Assembly: GCA_016183145.1 (NCBI GenBank)
Contig: JACPFE010000079.1
Span: 1-10,129, forward strand
Origin: Deltaproteobacteria bacterium
GTDB taxonomy: Bacteria > Desulfobacterota > Binatia > UBA9968
Length of the DNA stretch: 10,129 bases
Reading direction: 5' to 3'
Under the pieces are notes generated by a model. The model was given only the letters and a program-made list of their open reading frames with translations. It had not been told where the DNA came from and ran no database searches. Positions within the stretch are counted from its first letter, which is position 1. Each line of letters starts with the position of its first letter. Positions 1 through 6,850 of this stretch are shown in pieces. A program made the position numbers and the translations under genes.

Positions 1-928
1 CAACGCTGTTCGGCACAAAGGCCTCGGGAAATTCCCCTGCAATCAAATGCGTTGCCTTCCAACCGGTGCAGTGCTGCGGCACGATGACACTCGGATTGAA
101 TTCTTTCAATGCCTGAACCGTCGGCGCAATGATCGGCTCGAAGATCGGGCCGGTAAGATGAAATCCACCGATGACCGCATGAATTTGATTGACGCCGGTG
201 AATTCGCGCGCGCAGTTGAGCGTATTGATGACGCCGGCGTGCCCGCAGCCGGTGAGCACGACTAAACCCTTGTCTTTTACGTTGATGACGATCGCCTGGT
301 CGTCGTGTATCCACGGATCAGGCTGCCACTTGCCGTCGATCAGCGCCACTTGGCGGGGGCTACCCTTTTCGTAGGGAGTCGTACGTGGGATTTGACCGGT
401 AACGAGCGCATGATCCCCGATCAACATCGTTGGCCCGCGCTCCTCGATGATTTGCACATCTTCCGCTTCGAGGTCGCGTTGGCTCGGCGGGATATGTTCC
501 GATTCTTGGCCGTCCGCTTGAATGTTCTTGCGCTTCAGGTAGGCATCGGGATGAAGAACGATGGGAATGCGCGGCCGGCCGTAGCGCTTGATAAACCCCA
601 TCAACCCGCGCGTGTGGTCGGTGTGGCCGTGGCTCAAGACTACGGCATGGAGGTCGTTCCCCTTGATCTCAAGCACGTCCATGTTGTGCAGCACACCGTC
701 CAGAGTCACGCCGGTGTCGAAGAGAAACGAATCCTTGTTGCTGCCCTCGTACGTCGTCACGAGCATGGAGACACCATGTTCCGCTCGTAACTGGGGTCGC
801 ATGAGCGCGTCACGCCCGCGCTTGTGCCGCTTGGCAACCGGCGTGTTGCCCATCAGTACGTCGATGGAGTTGTCCATGACACTGAGAATTTCCACCTTAT
901 CCACGGGCTTCAACGCAACTATTGGCAT
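1..928 (-). CDS. MBL-fold metallo-hydrolase, COG1237 (MptA/TM0207-like) family, C-terminus cut by window edge
   Basis: The first 309 residues are present; the frame is open to base 1, so only a short C-terminal tail should be missing. The metallo-beta-lactamase motif SHGHTDH lies at residues 99-105. Further metal-ligand candidates are His230 (in TGCGHAG), His257 (GGFH) and His286 (PQHCTG). The order and the TGCGHAG, GGFHL and HCTG blocks are typical of the COG1237 branch, whose named member makes a dihydropterin ribofuranosyl-aminobenzene phosphate intermediate in archaea; most bacterial members have no known substrate. No signal peptide is visible, so a cytoplasmic enzyme is likely. The ATG at 928 is preceded by AGGAG (935-939) with 6 nt spacing. 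The TAG stop of the upstream hydrolase overlaps that site, which implies translational coupling. The fold and family are secure; the reaction is not. Confidence 0.9.
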   Translation of the reverse strand, partial: MPIVALKPVDKVEILSVMDNSIDVLMGNTPVAKRHKRGRDALMRPQLRAEHGVSMLVTTYEGSNKDSFLFDTGVTLDGVLHNMDVLEIKGNDLHAVVLSHGHTDHTRGLMGFIKRYGRPRIPIVLHPDAYLKRKNIQADGQESEHIPPSQRDLEAEDVQIIEERGPTMLIGDHALVTGQIPRTTPYEKGSPRQVALIDGKWQPDPWIHDDQAIVINVKDKGLVVLTGCGHAGVINTLNCAREFTGVNQIHAVIGGFHLTGPIFEPIIAPTVQALKEFNPSVIVPQHCTGWKATHLIAGEFPEAFVPNSV

Positions 929-937
929 TAGCGACTC

Positions 938-1750
938 CTATTTCACTTCCTGACGGAACGGCTTTTTCAGCATCCAGTTGACCATCTCCTCCACCGTCTC
1001 GGACTCCTTGCCGAGAAACCCATGGGCGCTGAACGCTTCGCAGGGGGTCGACTTCGGCGGCAGGCCGCCCGCAACTGAAATCAAAGGATATCTGTCCGAG
1101 AGCCGCGCGGCGTCGCTGTAAGGCGTAACGCTGCACTGATCGCTAACGTGATGCACGAACAATACGGGGACCTTGATCGTCGCGAAGTCGAAGCCGCTCA
1201 ACCCCGACCCCGGTTCCTTTGATTGACGGCCGGTTTGGCGAAACATCGCGGCGGTCAACACGACGCCGGAAACATCTTGAACGAAGCGCGCGCCCAGGGC
1301 TGCCGCCGAAGTCGAGCCGCGGCTCGTGCCGATCAAAAATAAGGGCCTTTCGGGAAATCTCTTCTTGAGATCGCCGACGACAACCGCAATGTCCCTGAAA
1401 TGATCGGCGCCCAGGCGAAACTCATCACTCATACCCCAGCCGCTTTGCTGATCCGACGGCGCGTCCACGATGGCGGCGATCGCGCCGCGCTTGACGAACT
1501 CGCTGCGGCTCCTGACCAGAAAATTCCCTGCGCTGAATTTGATCTGCCCCTGTTCGTGGCGCAGCCGCATCAAGCCGCCGCTGCCGGGAAAGAGCACGAC
1601 TACCGCCTGCGGGTTGTTGGGCAGGCTGGCAAGGAAATAGGACTGCGTCACGTCCGTGCGGGTGGGCAGGGTGACGATCTCCTGTGCGCTGGCTGCCACT
1701 TCAGAAACTACGACTGACGCAAAAAAGACCGCGCTGAGACCTACTTTCAC
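938..1750 (-). CDS. Secreted alpha/beta-hydrolase family protein
   Basis: This 270-residue protein starts with a short hydrophobic leader (about residues 4-22, likely cleavage after ASA at 20-22), so it probably works outside the cytoplasm. An oxyanion-type loop PGSGG lies at 55-59. The nucleophile elbow GTSRG (141-145) gives Ser143; Asp204 in HHVSDQC and His243 in SAHGF complete a plausible Ser-Asp-His triad in the right order. Cys206 and Cys237 could form a disulfide in the periplasm. The start is GTG at 1750, with AAGGA 7 nt upstream and no better in-frame alternative. It is the first gene of a two-gene minus-strand operon with the MBL protein and diverges from the TctC gene at 1964. The substrate is unknown: an esterase, lipase or dienelactone-hydrolase-like role would all fit. 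Confidence 0.85.
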   Translation of the reverse strand: MKVGLSAVFFASVVVSEVAASAQEIVTLPTRTDVTQSYFLASLPNNPQAVVVLFPGSGGLMRLRHEQGQIKFSAGNFLVRSRSEFVKRGAIAAIVDAPSDQQSGWGMSDEFRLGADHFRDIAVVVGDLKKRFPERPLFLIGTSRGSTSAAALGARFVQDVSGVVLTAAMFRQTGRQSKEPGSGLSGFDFATIKVPVLFVHHVSDQCSVTPYSDAARLSDRYPLISVAGGLPPKSTPCEAFSAHGFLGKESETVEEMVNWMLKKPFRQEVK

Positions 1751-1789
1751 GACTCCATCCTTGAGCGCTTGAAACGTTGCATCCGATGC

Positions 1790-1819
1790 AGGCTAGTCGA
1801 AAGCTTGGTGGCGCGTCAA
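1790..1819 (-). promoter_or_regulatory. Possible promoter for the hydrolase-MBL operon
   Basis: On the minus strand TTGACG (1819-1814) is followed after 18 nt by TAGCCT (1795-1790). The -35 box is good and the -10 box matches only at three positions. It would place a transcript start about 30-35 nt before the GTG at 1750. This is a weak, by-eye call. Confidence 0.25.
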
Positions 1820-1863
1820 GAGACCAATGTAAAAGTGCCGGCGCGAGTCTCGATCCTTGGCAA

Positions 1864-1930
1864 TTGACCGCCTACGGTGCTTTGTAATAAGAGAAGCGGT
1901 AACTTGTCGCCGTACCGCGGATCGTCCGCG
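1864..1930 (+). promoter_or_regulatory. Leader region of the first TctC gene, with a -35-like box and a short perfect hairpin
   Basis: TTGACC (1864-1869) resembles a -35 box, but the AT-rich TAATAA (1885-1890) sits only 15 nt away, so the promoter call is weak. A perfect inverted repeat CGCGGA-TCG-TCCGCG (1916-1930) lies about 20 nt before the AGGAGG ribosome binding site (1952-1957). It could be a leader hairpin or an operator. The rest of the 213-nt divergent gap shows nothing else I can name. Confidence 0.25.
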
Positions 1931-1963
1931 TGAGGGTCGTTCAGATTCGTTAGGAGGCCAGAC

Positions 1964-2992
1964 ATGAAAAAACTGATCTTTGCCTTATCTTCGCTCCTCT
2001 TTGGCGTGACTTCGATCCACGCTCAGACCCCGTTCTTCCAAGGAAAAACCATCCGGATTGTAACCGGCTACCCCGCCGGTGACGTGAACGATCTCTGGCC
2101 CCGGCTGATCGGCCAGCATATGACGAAGTATATTCCTGGAAACCCAAACTTCGTCGTGCAGAACATGCCGGGCGCCAGCTCGATGATCGCGGCGAACTAT
2201 GTTTACACCGTCGCCAAACCGGACGCCCTCACACTCGGCTGGATCGCGCCCACGCTTTACTTTGACCAGCTCGTCGCACGCAAAGAGGTTCAATATGATT
2301 GGGCCAAGTACAGCTTCATCGGCTCGCCGGTCCAAAGCGAACACCAACTCTATATGCGCACCGACAGCCCGTACAAAACCATCGAGGACATTCGCAAAGC
2401 CGCCGAGCCGCCGAAATGCGGCTCCGGCGGAGTCACCGGCACAGGTTTTTACTTTCCAAGACTGCTCGAGGAGACCGTCGGCGCCAAGTTCAATATCGTC
2501 CTCGGCTATCAGGGCGGCGGCCCCATCGACCTCGCCGTGGAGAAAGGCGAGATTCATTGCCGCGCGATGACCATCGAATCCTTCTTCGCGCGCGAGCCAT
2601 TTCACACCTGGCGCAAGAACAACTTCGTCAAAAGCATCGCGCAATCTGGGCGCAAGCGCGACCCCCGTTTGCCGGATGCGCCGACGATCTACGAATTGAT
2701 GGATCAGTACAAAACAGCGGATCAGTCACGACGGGTCGCCACGGTGATTCTCGCCGGCGGCGTCTTCGGCCGTACCATGGTGGGTCCGGCGGGTATCGCC
2801 CCCGATCGGCTGAAAATTCTCCGCAGCGCCTTCGCCAGCGCGCTCAAAGATCCGGAGCTGAAAGTCGAAGCCGAGAAAAGAAGTTACGAGCTAGACCCGG
2901 TGGGAGGCGAGGAACTGGAAAAACTCGCTAAGGAAGTCATGGCGCAACCGCCGGCGGTCATCGAGCGGATGAAAAAAGTCTTAGGAAACTAA
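1964..2992 (+). CDS. TctC/Bug-type periplasmic solute-binding protein (copy 1)
   Basis: This 342-residue protein has a signal peptide (MKK, hydrophobic core about 4-17, likely cleavage after IHA at 20). The mature part begins with FFQGKTIRIV and continues with IPGNPNFVVQNMPG (57-70) and AANYVYTVAKPD (76-87), the hallmark blocks of extracytoplasmic receptors of the tripartite tricarboxylate transporter class. Such proteins bind carboxylates in the periplasm and hand them to a TctA/TctB membrane complex. No TctA or TctB gene is here, so it is an orphan receptor, as is common in this family. Its only two cysteines are Cys152 and Cys199, matched exactly in copy 2. The start is set by AGGAGG (1952-1957), 6 nt before the ATG. 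It is monocistronic and convergent with copy 2. The ligand cannot be predicted. Confidence 0.92.
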   Translation: MKKLIFALSSLLFGVTSIHAQTPFFQGKTIRIVTGYPAGDVNDLWPRLIGQHMTKYIPGNPNFVVQNMPGASSMIAANYVYTVAKPDALTLGWIAPTLYFDQLVARKEVQYDWAKYSFIGSPVQSEHQLYMRTDSPYKTIEDIRKAAEPPKCGSGGVTGTGFYFPRLLEETVGAKFNIVLGYQGGGPIDLAVEKGEIHCRAMTIESFFAREPFHTWRKNNFVKSIAQSGRKRDPRLPDAPTIYELMDQYKTADQSRRVATVILAGGVFGRTMVGPAGIAPDRLKILRSAFASALKDPELKVEAEKRSYELDPVGGEELEKLAKEVMAQPPAVIERMKKVLGN

Positions 2993-3127
2993 TACAAACC
3001 TATTAAGTAATCTTACCTAGTCGGGGGAGAAAGCCTTCGGACCGGGAGCAATGGGCCTCTACCTCTTCCCCAGATGAGTCAGTCAATGCGATTGCGTCGT
3101 CGTTAGACGGGCGTTACGAGAAAAATA
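2993..3127. other. Convergent intergenic gap between the two TctC genes
   Basis: This 135-nt gap separates the two convergent stop codons. A terminator would be expected here, but I found no convincing hairpin with a T-run. A loose pairing of the GGGGGAGA near 3021 with the TCTTCCCC near 3065 is imperfect and widely spaced. Confidence 0.4.
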
Positions 3128-4168
3128 TCATGGTCCCAGCAGTGCCTTCATTCTTTCAATTACTTCTCGGGGTTGAACCATGATTTCCTTGGATGTCGCC
3201 TCCAACTCTTCGCCGCTCAGGGGAGCTAAATCCCATTTCCTTTTCTGGGCGTCAGCTAGTAGCACCGGGTCGTTGATGGTCTTGGTAAACGCCTCGCGTA
3301 AAACTTTGACCCGCTCTGCAGGCGTGCCCGGGCCAGCCATAAAAGGCCGGCCGAGATCGCCGGAGGAGAGCAGCACTCTAGCAAGCCGCTTCGTTGCATC
3401 GGGCGTCTTATGCGTCTCCATCAGCTCATAGAGGGTTGGAACATCGGGCAACTTGGGATAACGCTTCGCTCCGCTTTGGGCCAGCCCGCGAACAAATCCT
3501 TTCTTTATCCATGTCCGGGTAGGCTCGCGGCCCACATAAGCCGAAACGGTTCCCGCGCGGCAATGCACTTCCCCTTTCTCCATGGCCAAGTTCATCTCGC
3601 CGCCGCCACCATAACCAAGTACCATGTTGATCTTGATCCCAAGCCCCTCCTCCATGAGCTTTGGTAGGAAATAGGCCAATCCGGCGCGTGCCGTAGCTGA
3701 ACACCTGGGCGGCTCCGCAGCGTTGCGCAGATCTTCGATGGTCTTGGAGGGGAAGTCTGTACGAATGAATAAAACCTGATCGATCCTTTCCGGCGAACCG
3801 ATCCAGGAAAATTTCGGCCAGTCGAATTTCACCTCTTTCGATCCTATAAGCTGATCGATATAGAGGGCCGGGTTGACCAGCCCGATGCTCAAACCGTCGG
3901 GTTTGGCGACATTATAAACATAGTTAGCCGCAGTCACGCCCCCGGCGCCGGGCATGTTTTGCACCACGATATCCGGATTTCCCGGAATATGTTTGCCCAT
4001 ATACTGCGCCATAAAGCGGCCCCAATCGTCCATGGCGCCGCCCACCGAGTTTCCCACCACGAGCCTGATAGTTTTGCCCTTAAAAAAATCATGCGAGGTT
4101 GCATCCGACCGGCCTGAGAGAACAGCAACCCCGAACAGCAAAAGCAGGCAGAAAATCGTTCTGTGCAT
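3128..4168 (-). CDS. TctC/Bug-type periplasmic solute-binding protein (copy 2)
   Basis: From the ATG at 4168 the protein has 346 residues. It opens with a signal peptide (MHRTIFC, hydrophobic core about 5-18) and then FFKGKTIRLVVG, IPGNPDIVVQNMPGAGG (61-77) and AANYVYNVAKPDG (80-92), the same receptor blocks as copy 1. The two proteins align almost gap-free at a constant offset of 4 residues and look roughly half identical by eye, so they are paralogs in opposite orientation. Mature cysteines are Cys156 and Cys203. A GTG two codons upstream (4174) is also possible, but GAGG lies only 3 nt from it and 9 nt from the ATG, so the ATG is preferred. A truncated relative lies 61 nt upstream on the same strand. 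No transporter membrane subunits are nearby, and the ligand is unknown. Confidence 0.92.
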   Translation of the reverse strand: MHRTIFCLLLLFGVAVLSGRSDATSHDFFKGKTIRLVVGNSVGGAMDDWGRFMAQYMGKHIPGNPDIVVQNMPGAGGVTAANYVYNVAKPDGLSIGLVNPALYIDQLIGSKEVKFDWPKFSWIGSPERIDQVLFIRTDFPSKTIEDLRNAAEPPRCSATARAGLAYFLPKLMEEGLGIKINMVLGYGGGGEMNLAMEKGEVHCRAGTVSAYVGREPTRTWIKKGFVRGLAQSGAKRYPKLPDVPTLYELMETHKTPDATKRLARVLLSSGDLGRPFMAGPGTPAERVKVLREAFTKTINDPVLLADAQKRKWDLAPLSGEELEATSKEIMVQPREVIERMKALLGP

Positions 4169-4229
4169 AATCACTTACCTCGTCAACTTTAGAGATTACC
4201 CATCGGTGGCAGAAGGGAAGAAGCGATCC

Positions 4230-4397
4230 TCACGGGTACCGGGTAAAATAGGGCAGTCTTCCGTACATGTCATACGCCGTTCCCGCGCCCGACCTGACGA
4301 TGAAAGTAATCGTCTTGCCTTGATAGTACGGCACCTGAGCCCGAAGCTCTGCTCCGGACAAAACCAGGAAAAATAAAAATGGAATCGTTTTGCTCAT
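4230..4397 (-). pseudogene. Truncated third TctC-type solute-binding protein (N-terminal remnant, 55 codons)
   Basis: An ORF too short for most gene callers starts at ATG 4397 and stops at TGA 4230-4232. It encodes a clear signal peptide (MSKTIPFLFFLVLSGAELRA) followed by YYQGKTITFIV and GAGTAYDMYGRL. These match the N-terminus of the mature TctC proteins next door (FFQGKTIRIV / FFKGKTIRLV, then the G..D..GR block). After about residue 48 the similarity ends, and neither other frame downstream resumes TctC-like sequence, so this is a truncation and not a simple frameshift. The gene normally runs to about 340 residues. It lies in tandem, 61 nt upstream of copy 2, so the locus probably once held three receptors. 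A functional short secreted peptide is possible but less likely. The upstream ribosome binding site is weak. Confidence 0.75.
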
Positions 4398-4790
4398 TTC
4401 GTCTCGTTCGTGGGTGATGATTGCCGAAGCATCCGCCGTCCGAAGCGCGACCTTCCGCGACTTACGGCGTGCTATCCTAGACTAGAAGCGCCCCGCCGGC
4501 AAGCGAAAAATGCAAGCCAAAAACGTTCGACGCCACGGGCCGGACGGCGAAATTTGTGCGGCGGTGTTTAGTTAAAGCATCTGTCCTACGCCTGCATTGG
4601 GGATCATTCCTCGGGCATCCCATCCCGCAAACAGGCGAACGCCTTACGGTTTTCTACGGACCCTCGCGTATTTCAACTACCGCGGCGCAACCGCATGAAT
4701 GTGCCACCAAAATCACTCAAATTTCGATCGCCGGGGTATAAAACTTGCTTGAGTAATATCAGCAGCCAATTTACGCGGAGGTCTATCCTG
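4398..4790. other. 393-nt gap without a supported gene
   Basis: This stretch lies between the divergent TctC remnant and the TonB-like envelope gene, so promoters for both should be here. A TATAAA (4736-4741) is present but has no good -35 partner at the usual distance. Short open frames exist but lack ribosome binding sites and familiar protein features. I saw no repeat, tRNA or strong hairpin. Confidence 0.4.
4777..4781 (+). promoter_or_regulatory. Ribosome binding site that sets the start at 4791
   Basis: GGAGG (within GCGGAGG, 4775-4781) lies 9 nt before the ATG at 4791. The frame stays open upstream to an ATG at 4695, but that one has no such site, and the extra 32 residues look unlike a leader. 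The 4791 start also puts the membrane helix near the N-terminus. Confidence 0.7.
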
Positions 4791-5750
4791 ATGGGCACCG
4801 GATCGACGGCCAGTGGTCGGGTAAATATGCGGCGCGTCTTGGCGATTGCCAGTTGTGTTCTAGGAGTGGCATTAATCCTCCTCGCTTTCAGGGTAGGAAC
4901 CCAATCGTCAAAGAAGACGCCCCAGGTGGAAGGTGAAGCTTCGGGCGCGGAACCCACGCGTAAAAAACCGGCCCGGGTGTGGAACATTGCGCTGGGCAAC
5001 GTCGTCGTGGTTGCACCAGAGCTGGGACTGAGCCTCAAGCCGGCGAAGGACCCGGCGCCGGAACAGAGCAAGGTCGTGGCCAGAATCGAAAGTCAACTGC
5101 AGAGCCTGCGGGAACTTTACCGTCACGAGAGCGAAAAGAATCCGGGACTCATGGGTAGCATGACGTTGCAATTCATGGTCGAGCCCTCCGGCGAGGTCAC
5201 GAAGGTCAAGGAAGTTTCTTCCCGCCTTTCCAACTCCGATTTCAAGAAAGCGGTGATCTCGGCGGTTTCCCAGTGGTCTTTTCGTGAAGTCGTTGCTAAC
5301 GGAGCCACTATCCATTGTCCGCTGCTGTTCGTGCGCGAGGGCATGGATATCACTACGCTGGTCCAGTGGGAAAAATCCTTCGGCCAAAACGGCGATGGCG
5401 GCACGGGCGCTTACGGCCATACCCATGCCGCTCCCGTCAAAGAAAGCAAGATAACCGAAAATAACCGCCAGTCCGAATCCGCAACGAAAACCAAAATCAC
5501 GGGCGCCGAAAAGGCGCCGCGGGTGAGCGCAGCCAAGCCGTCCGCCATCCACCAACTCATGTTCGCGACCTCGCTGCGCAAGCAGCCGAATTTCTCCTCG
5601 CCTGCGGTCACCAGATTAGCCGTCGGCACAAAAGTGTCATTGATCGATACCCGTGGCGACTGGCTTGAAGTCCGCGAGGAGGGCACACGTCAGTCCGGAT
5701 TCATTCGTAGGGAATTCATCAGTTCACCCACGTCGGCTCATAAACCCTAA
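4791..5750 (+). CDS. Membrane-anchored protein with TonB/AgmX-like domain and C-terminal SH3 domain
   Basis: The 319-residue protein has basic residues (MRR, 13-15) then one membrane helix (about 16-34), so the rest should lie in the periplasm. Residues 95-185 resemble the TonB-C-like domain of myxobacterial AgmX/PglI-type proteins: an amphipathic helix, EKNPGLMGSMTLQFMVEPSG (115-134), and a second helix with AVISAVSQWSF (154-164) before a beta strand. The cysteines usual in that family (around YCYE and in the second helix) are absent. A polar, low-complexity linker (about 195-250) leads to a bacterial SH3 domain (about 255-312; LAVGTKVSLID, GDWLEVR, GFIRREFI), a type that often binds cell wall. 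A role in the envelope or in coupling to the wall is inference. No ExbB/ExbD or motility genes adjoin it. It appears monocistronic. Confidence 0.75.
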   Translation: MGTGSTASGRVNMRRVLAIASCVLGVALILLAFRVGTQSSKKTPQVEGEASGAEPTRKKPARVWNIALGNVVVVAPELGLSLKPAKDPAPEQSKVVARIESQLQSLRELYRHESEKNPGLMGSMTLQFMVEPSGEVTKVKEVSSRLSNSDFKKAVISAVSQWSFREVVANGATIHCPLLFVREGMDITTLVQWEKSFGQNGDGGTGAYGHTHAAPVKESKITENNRQSESATKTKITGAEKAPRVSAAKPSAIHQLMFATSLRKQPNFSSPAVTRLAVGTKVSLIDTRGDWLEVREEGTRQSGFIRREFISSPTSAHKP

Positions 5751-5767
5751 CCCCGACCGTTTATCCA

Positions 5768-5804
5768 TTTATCGCCTTTTTCGCTCCGCCCCCAAGGCGA
5801 TAAA
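5768..5804. terminator. Hairpin between convergent genes, probable bidirectional terminator
   Basis: TTTATCGCCTT (5768-5778) and AAGGCGATAAA (5794-5804) form a perfect 11-bp stem with a 15-nt loop, placed between the convergent stops at 5750 and 5873. GTTTTATC follows on the plus strand, so there is a short T-run. The nearby TTTATC also allows a smaller alternative hairpin with GATAAA. Position and symmetry fit termination in both directions; the stem is not very GC-rich. Confidence 0.6.
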
Positions 5805-5872
5805 GTTTTATCACTCCGCCGTTTTAGATCAAAAAATCTCAGATGTGAGGCGTGCGGTTTTCGTTCGCGATT

Positions 5873-6760
5873 TTACTTCTCGGCGGCGACGCTCAGCTGC
5901 ATGCTGCCGATCTTTTCGATGGTGCCGTGCAGACGGTCGCCGTCGTTGAGCTTGCTCACGCCCGCCGGAGTGCCGGTAGTGATCAAATCTCCCGGACGAA
6001 GCGTCAGGCAGCTCGTCAGAAAACGGATGTGATCGCGCAGCCCGCAGATCATATCGCTGGTGTGCGCGGTCATCGCCTCTTTGCCGTTTTGCAGGACCCT
6101 GATCGAGAGATTTTGCGGTTCGTCGATTTCATCCCGGGTCACGATCCACGGCCCCAAAGCGGTAAAAGTGTCGAAGCCCTTGCGGATATTGCGCGTGTTT
6201 TGCATGCCCTTACCCCAGGGATCGCGCTGGCTGATGTCCCAGCAGATCGTATAACCGAAAACGTAATCCAGTGATTGATCTTCGGTGACTCTCCGCGCCC
6301 GCTTGCCGACCACGGCGCAAAGCTCGCATTCGAAATCCACCAATTTGGAAATCTTCGGCAATATGATCGTATCGCCGGGACCGATAATCGATGAGGTTGT
6401 CTTGAGAAAAAATTCCGCCATCAACTCATCCTTGCTTTTGGTCACGCGATCGGCGCTGCCCATGCGGGTAATCATTTCCGCTTGGTGCGCGCGGTAATTC
6501 GCCGCTGCGGCCCAGAGCGATCCAGGATTGGTGATCGGCGCCAGAAGCTTGACAGAACTCAACGCCACCGAGCCGCCGCCCTGCGAAGCGTCGCGCGCGA
6601 TCTGCAGCGCCGCCGGATTATTCGCCAATGCGTCGATGATCTCGAGCATCGTGTAGCCCTGGCGCGCCAGACCGGCTTTGATCAGGGCGTCGCCGATGTT
6701 GTAAACCCTGTCGCCTTCGACCACACCCGCCTGATTGTTATTGTAGTGACAGATTTTCAT
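5873..6760 (-). CDS. Fumarylacetoacetate hydrolase (FAH) family protein
   Basis: A 295-residue cytoplasmic protein with the FAH fold. The metal site is seen as Glu144 and Glu146 in DFECELCAVVG and Asp175 in GYTICWD. ISQRDPWGKG (176-185), the KGFDTFTALGPW block (194-205) and TTGTPAGV (261-268) are classic for the family. Members cleave acylpyruvate C-C bonds, isomerise or decarboxylate ring-cleavage products, or act on ureidoglycolate; the sequence alone does not choose among these. The start at 6760 (MKICHYNNNQ) matches the usual N-terminus; the frame is open up to an ATG at 6859, but that would run into the opposite gene. No strong ribosome binding site is visible before 6760. It diverges from the decarboxylase-amidohydrolase operon across a 90-nt gap, which suggests shared control and a shared pathway. 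Confidence 0.9.
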   Translation of the reverse strand: MKICHYNNNQAGVVEGDRVYNIGDALIKAGLARQGYTMLEIIDALANNPAALQIARDASQGGGSVALSSVKLLAPITNPGSLWAAAANYRAHQAEMITRMGSADRVTKSKDELMAEFFLKTTSSIIGPGDTIILPKISKLVDFECELCAVVGKRARRVTEDQSLDYVFGYTICWDISQRDPWGKGMQNTRNIRKGFDTFTALGPWIVTRDEIDEPQNLSIRVLQNGKEAMTAHTSDMICGLRDHIRFLTSCLTLRPGDLITTGTPAGVSKLNDGDRLHGTIEKIGSMQLSVAAEK

Positions 6761-6787
6761 CGCCCAACGCACCGAACTTTCAAGCGT

Positions 6788-6817
6788 TTGACGTTCTCCG
6801 TTGGCTCGTCGTATGTA
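6788..6817 (+). promoter_or_regulatory. Possible promoter for the decarboxylase-like operon
   Basis: TTGACG (6788-6793), an 18-nt spacer and TATGTA (6812-6817) form a weak sigma-70-like pair in the divergent gap. The -35 matches well and the -10 matches at three of six positions. It overlaps the inverted repeats at 6793-6843, so a regulator bound there could block it. Confidence 0.25.
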
Positions 6818-6843
6818 AGGAGAACAACACCGGAAACGAGCCA
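6793..6843. repeat. Two interleaved inverted repeats in the divergent gap (operator or RNA pseudoknot candidate)
   Basis: GTTCTCC (6793-6799) pairs perfectly with GGAGAAC (6819-6825), and TGGCTCGT (6802-6809) pairs perfectly with ACGAGCCA (6836-6843). The arms alternate, so as RNA the two stems would make an H-type pseudoknot, and as DNA they could be two operators. The second arm of the first repeat overlaps AAGGAG (6817-6822), and the last arm ends 7 nt before the ATG at 6851. The repeats are seen directly; their function is inference. Confidence 0.4.
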
Positions 6844-6850
6844 CCGAACC

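Noticed and set aside
47..790. Several plus-strand open frames over the left edge
   Set aside because: They are shadows of the MBL-fold gene on the minus strand, which runs unbroken from 928 to the edge and has full metal motifs.
1985..2644. Antisense open frame (219 codons) opposite TctC copy 1
   Set aside because: It mirrors codon structure of the real gene and has no recognisable protein features.
4556..4741. 61-codon plus-strand open frame in the 393-nt gap
   Set aside because: It has no ribosome binding site, leader or familiar motif, and overlaps the likely promoter zone of the next gene.
4908..5555. Antisense open frame (215 codons) opposite the TonB/SH3 protein
   Set aside because: The plus strand has the membrane helix, both domain signatures and a good start; the antisense product resembles nothing known.
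6482..6850. Upstream extension of the decarboxylase-like gene to 6482
   Set aside because: It would lie over the divergent FAH gene, and the added residues look like antisense translation; the family start fits 6851.
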